Positions 51,685-54,122 of a stretch of 54,122 bases of DNA are shown piece after piece. The DNA lies in IMG/VR virus record IMGVR_UViG_3300025674_000055, positions 1 to 54,122 of that record; one strand, 5' to 3'. The position numbers and the translations under genes are program-made. The DNA comes from a virus. The notes below the pieces were generated by a model. The model saw nothing but the letters and a program-made list of their open reading frames with translations. It did not search any database and was not told the DNA's origin. The stretch's first letter is position 1, and every line of letters starts with the position of its first letter.

Positions 51685-53660
51685 TGCCTACACAGTGGCA
51701 GACATTTCCTGTTGAGATGCGGGGTGGGTTGATTACCAATGTCAGCCCCCTTCAGCAAGGTATAAACTTTCCGGGTTCTGCACGATCCTTGACAAACTTT
51801 GAGCCTTCTATTGAGGGTGGCTATCGTCGCATTGAAGGCTACAACAAGTTTGATGAAGATCCTGTTCCTCTGTATGGTGAACCTGTTGTTCAGGGTAGTG
51901 GTCAAACAGGTACATCTCTTGTTCTTGCCAATATCTTTGTTACTCCTGTAAATGGTGATACTCTCACGATTACTGGTGTAACAGGTACATACACAGTATC
52001 TTCAGTAACCTTTGATTCTAACGCAAAGACTGCAACACTTACTCTGTCTACGTCCTTGGATAGCTCTCCTGCAGACAAAGCAGCAGTCACTTTTACGAAC
52101 AACACAGTAGACTTGATTGAATGCATTATCTACTTCAAGCAGAAGGCTGTTGCATATCGTAATGCAGACTTGTGGGAATCGTCTGGCACTGGCTGGACTA
52201 GGATCAACACACCTGACTATGGCACTGTTCTTGTTGATGGTGGTAGTCAGACTGGTACAACTCTCAATGTTGATGGACTGACAGCTACACCTCAGATTGG
52301 TGACACATTTACTGTCGCTGGCATTGAGAAGGTTTATACGATCACCAATGCAGTTACTGTGACTAATGGTGATGCAGCACTGACAATCAGCCCAGCACTG
52401 GCTACATCACCTGCAGACAATGCTGCTGTGACATTCTTAAGTACAGACCGCAGTGCTGGTGGCAAGCATCGCTTTGTGCGATACAACTTTACTGGCACTT
52501 CTCGCATCATGGTTGTTGACGGTACGAATGCACCCTGCAAGTATGATGGTACAACTTTTACAGTTTTGGATGCAGCACCCTCAGATGTTGTTGGGGCTGA
52601 TCACGTAAAAGAATTTAAAAGCCACTTGTTCTTTGCTAAGGGCAATCAGCTTACCTTTACTGCACCCTATACAGACTCCGACTTTAGTGCTGCTAATGGT
52701 GCTGGTGTAATCACTATCCCTCACACGATCACTGGTTTGATTGTTTTCCGTGAGCAGTTGATTATCTTCAGCACCAGCAAGATTCACAGACTGGTTGGAA
52801 ATACGATATCTGACTTTACGCTTCAACCGATTTCACTTGACATTGGTTGCGTAAGAGAGGATACTATACAGGAAGTTGGTGGTGACATTGCATTCCTTGG
52901 GCCTGACGGTGTTAGGCTTCTGAGTGCAACTGATCGCATTGGTGACTTTGGTTTGGCTGTGGCATCAAGACCTATTCAGTCTGAAGCTAACAGACTTGTC
53001 AGTGCCAACACCAGCTTCGCATCCTGTGTTATTAGATCCAAGAACCAGTATCGTATGTTTGGTTACTCTGCCAGTGTAACAGAGGATTCTGCTGCAGGCA
53101 TTCTAGCCACACAGTTTGCAGACCAGACTGCTCAGGGTATGGCATGGGCAGAGACTCGTGGCATACTGGTGTATGTTGCAGACAGTGTATACTCCAGTGA
53201 GGCTCAGGGTGAGGTCATCATCTTTGCCAACAGGGATGGTTACGTATACAGAATGGAATCAGGCAATAGCTTTGATGGTGACATGATTAGAGCATTTTAC
53301 TCCACTCCATTCGTTGCAGTATCTGATCCAAGGCTTAGAAAGACTTTCTATAAGCTGACAACCTATCTGGACCCTGAAGGGTCTATTACAGGTACAGTGA
53401 CACCCAAGTTAGACTTTGATGAACCTAACCTTGCTCAACCCCAGCCTATCGCACTGACGAATACAACAGGGGTTGCATCGTTCTACGGGGTTAGCACATA
53501 CGGTACAGGGATATTCGGGGGCAAACTAAGATATGCTTTCACAAGTCAACTCGTAGGCTCTGGTTTTACATTTAGTCTTCAGTATGTCTTTGAAAGCACT
53601 GATCCTCCATTTTCACTAGACGCAATCACCATTGAATTTGCGACAAACGACAGACAGTAA
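51684..53660 (+). CDS. Tail tubular protein B-like nozzle
   Basis: 658 aa, T7 gp12 position. VEMRGGLITNVSPLQQGI and NFPGSARSLTNFEPSIEGGY at the start are typical. Contains two copies of a ~75-residue insertion domain (residues ~70-145 and ~180-255) with QTGT(S/T)L and (T/S)SPAD(K/N)AAVTF. Confidence 0.87.
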   Translation: MPTQWQTFPVEMRGGLITNVSPLQQGINFPGSARSLTNFEPSIEGGYRRIEGYNKFDEDPVPLYGEPVVQGSGQTGTSLVLANIFVTPVNGDTLTITGVTGTYTVSSVTFDSNAKTATLTLSTSLDSSPADKAAVTFTNNTVDLIECIIYFKQKAVAYRNADLWESSGTGWTRINTPDYGTVLVDGGSQTGTTLNVDGLTATPQIGDTFTVAGIEKVYTITNAVTVTNGDAALTISPALATSPADNAAVTFLSTDRSAGGKHRFVRYNFTGTSRIMVVDGTNAPCKYDGTTFTVLDAAPSDVVGADHVKEFKSHLFFAKGNQLTFTAPYTDSDFSAANGAGVITIPHTITGLIVFREQLIIFSTSKIHRLVGNTISDFTLQPISLDIGCVREDTIQEVGGDIAFLGPDGVRLLSATDRIGDFGLAVASRPIQSEANRLVSANTSFASCVIRSKNQYRMFGYSASVTEDSAAGILATQFADQTAQGMAWAETRGILVYVADSVYSSEAQGEVIIFANRDGYVYRMESGNSFDGDMIRAFYSTPFVAVSDPRLRKTFYKLTTYLDPEGSITGTVTPKLDFDEPNLAQPQPIALTNTTGVASFYGVSTYGTGIFGGKLRYAFTSQLVGSGFTFSLQYVFESTDPPFSLDAITIEFATNDRQ

Positions 53661-53671
53661 GGAACTCTCTA

Positions 53672-54122
53672 ATGGGCACAGGTTACACTCGTAACGATAC
53701 CGTCAACAACATTGCAGATGGTAACGTAATCAATGCTTCCGATCTGGACGGCGAGTTTGACGCAGTTCAGTCAGCATTTGATGCAGCTACTGGACACACA
53801 CATGATGGCACAACTGGTGAGGGCGCACCTATTGAGGTTACTGGCCCTGCACAGGAATATGTGTCAACTGCGACAGAGCTTCGTCCTAAGACGAATAACA
53901 CCTATGACCTTGGCAGTGTATCTCTGCAATGGAAAGACTTGTATGTAGACGGTACAGCCAATCTGGATACTGTAGACATTGACGCTGGTAATATTGATGG
54001 TACGACCATTGGTGGCACTACACCTGCTGCTGGCACATTCACCACTGTGAATGCTACCACAGTAGACACGACCAATATCGAAGTGACAAACATCAAAGCC
54101 AAGGATGGCACTGCTGCAGGTT
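53672..54122 (+). CDS. Tail fiber N-terminus (cut at window end)
   Basis: 150 codons visible. MGTGYTRNDTVNNIADGNVI and ASDLDGEFDAVQSAFD is the usual N-terminal virion-binding segment; then HTHDGT and one TYDLG...DGTANLD module. It stops at an open codon at base 54122; the rest lies at 1-1972. Confidence 0.9.
   Translation, partial: MGTGYTRNDTVNNIADGNVINASDLDGEFDAVQSAFDAATGHTHDGTTGEGAPIEVTGPAQEYVSTATELRPKTNNTYDLGSVSLQWKDLYVDGTANLDTVDIDAGNIDGTTIGGTTPAAGTFTTVNATTVDTTNIEVTNIKAKDGTAAG

Overview
The window looks like an almost complete circular or permuted map of a tailed phage of about 54 kb with a podovirus-type (T7-like) virion, infecting a marine alphaproteobacterium. The gene set resembles the HMO-2011 type known from SAR116, Roseobacter and SAR11 hosts. 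The main reasons are a family-A DNA polymerase with a DnaJ-type zinc finger inserted before the polymerase domain (a hallmark of HMO-2011), a B12-dependent ribonucleotide reductase, ThyX, MazG, PhoH and SpeD-like genes, a T7-like order of portal, scaffold, capsid, tail tube and fiber genes, and no single-subunit RNA polymerase. Host group and relatives are inferred from recognised protein families; no search was run.

The fiber gene is cut by the window: its N-terminus lies at the right end (53672-54122) and its body and S74 chaperone at the left end (1-1972). Joining the ends needs one base (or 1+3n) to stay in frame, so the contig was probably opened inside this gene.

Two large divergent gene sets leave a roughly 1.1 kb control region (31737-32895) and meet again at a bidirectional terminator at 10102-10129. 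Leftward (minus strand, 31.7 to 10.1 kb): many small early genes; a GP88-like gene; a DNA glycosylase-like gene; a SleB-type hydrolase; a DUF932-like gene; a tyrosine integrase; primase, helicase, ThyX, polymerase, ssDNA-binding protein, a Cas4/RecB-like nuclease and endonuclease I; RNR; two tRNA genes; SpeD; PhoH; an RMF/CrpP-like protein; MazG. Rightward (plus strand, 32.9 to 54.1 kb, then 1 to 10.1 kb): small basic proteins, a lysis cassette (M15 peptidase, membrane proteins, holin, u-spanin), terminase, portal, scaffold, capsid, tail tube and nozzle, fiber, then three large internal virion proteins.

Three plus-strand promoters match host sigma-70 well (32632, 36266, 46964), as expected for a phage relying on host RNA polymerase.

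The most unusual features are a six-copy family of near-identical palindromes (26.9-32.05 kb), four of them translated in one frame as KSN[VI]GP; a control region with repeated ACACTTA, a large imperfect inverted repeat and a leader peptide overlapping a terminator; a DUF1127 gene whose ribosome binding site is buried in a hairpin; and a very stable UUCG hairpin after the capsid genes.
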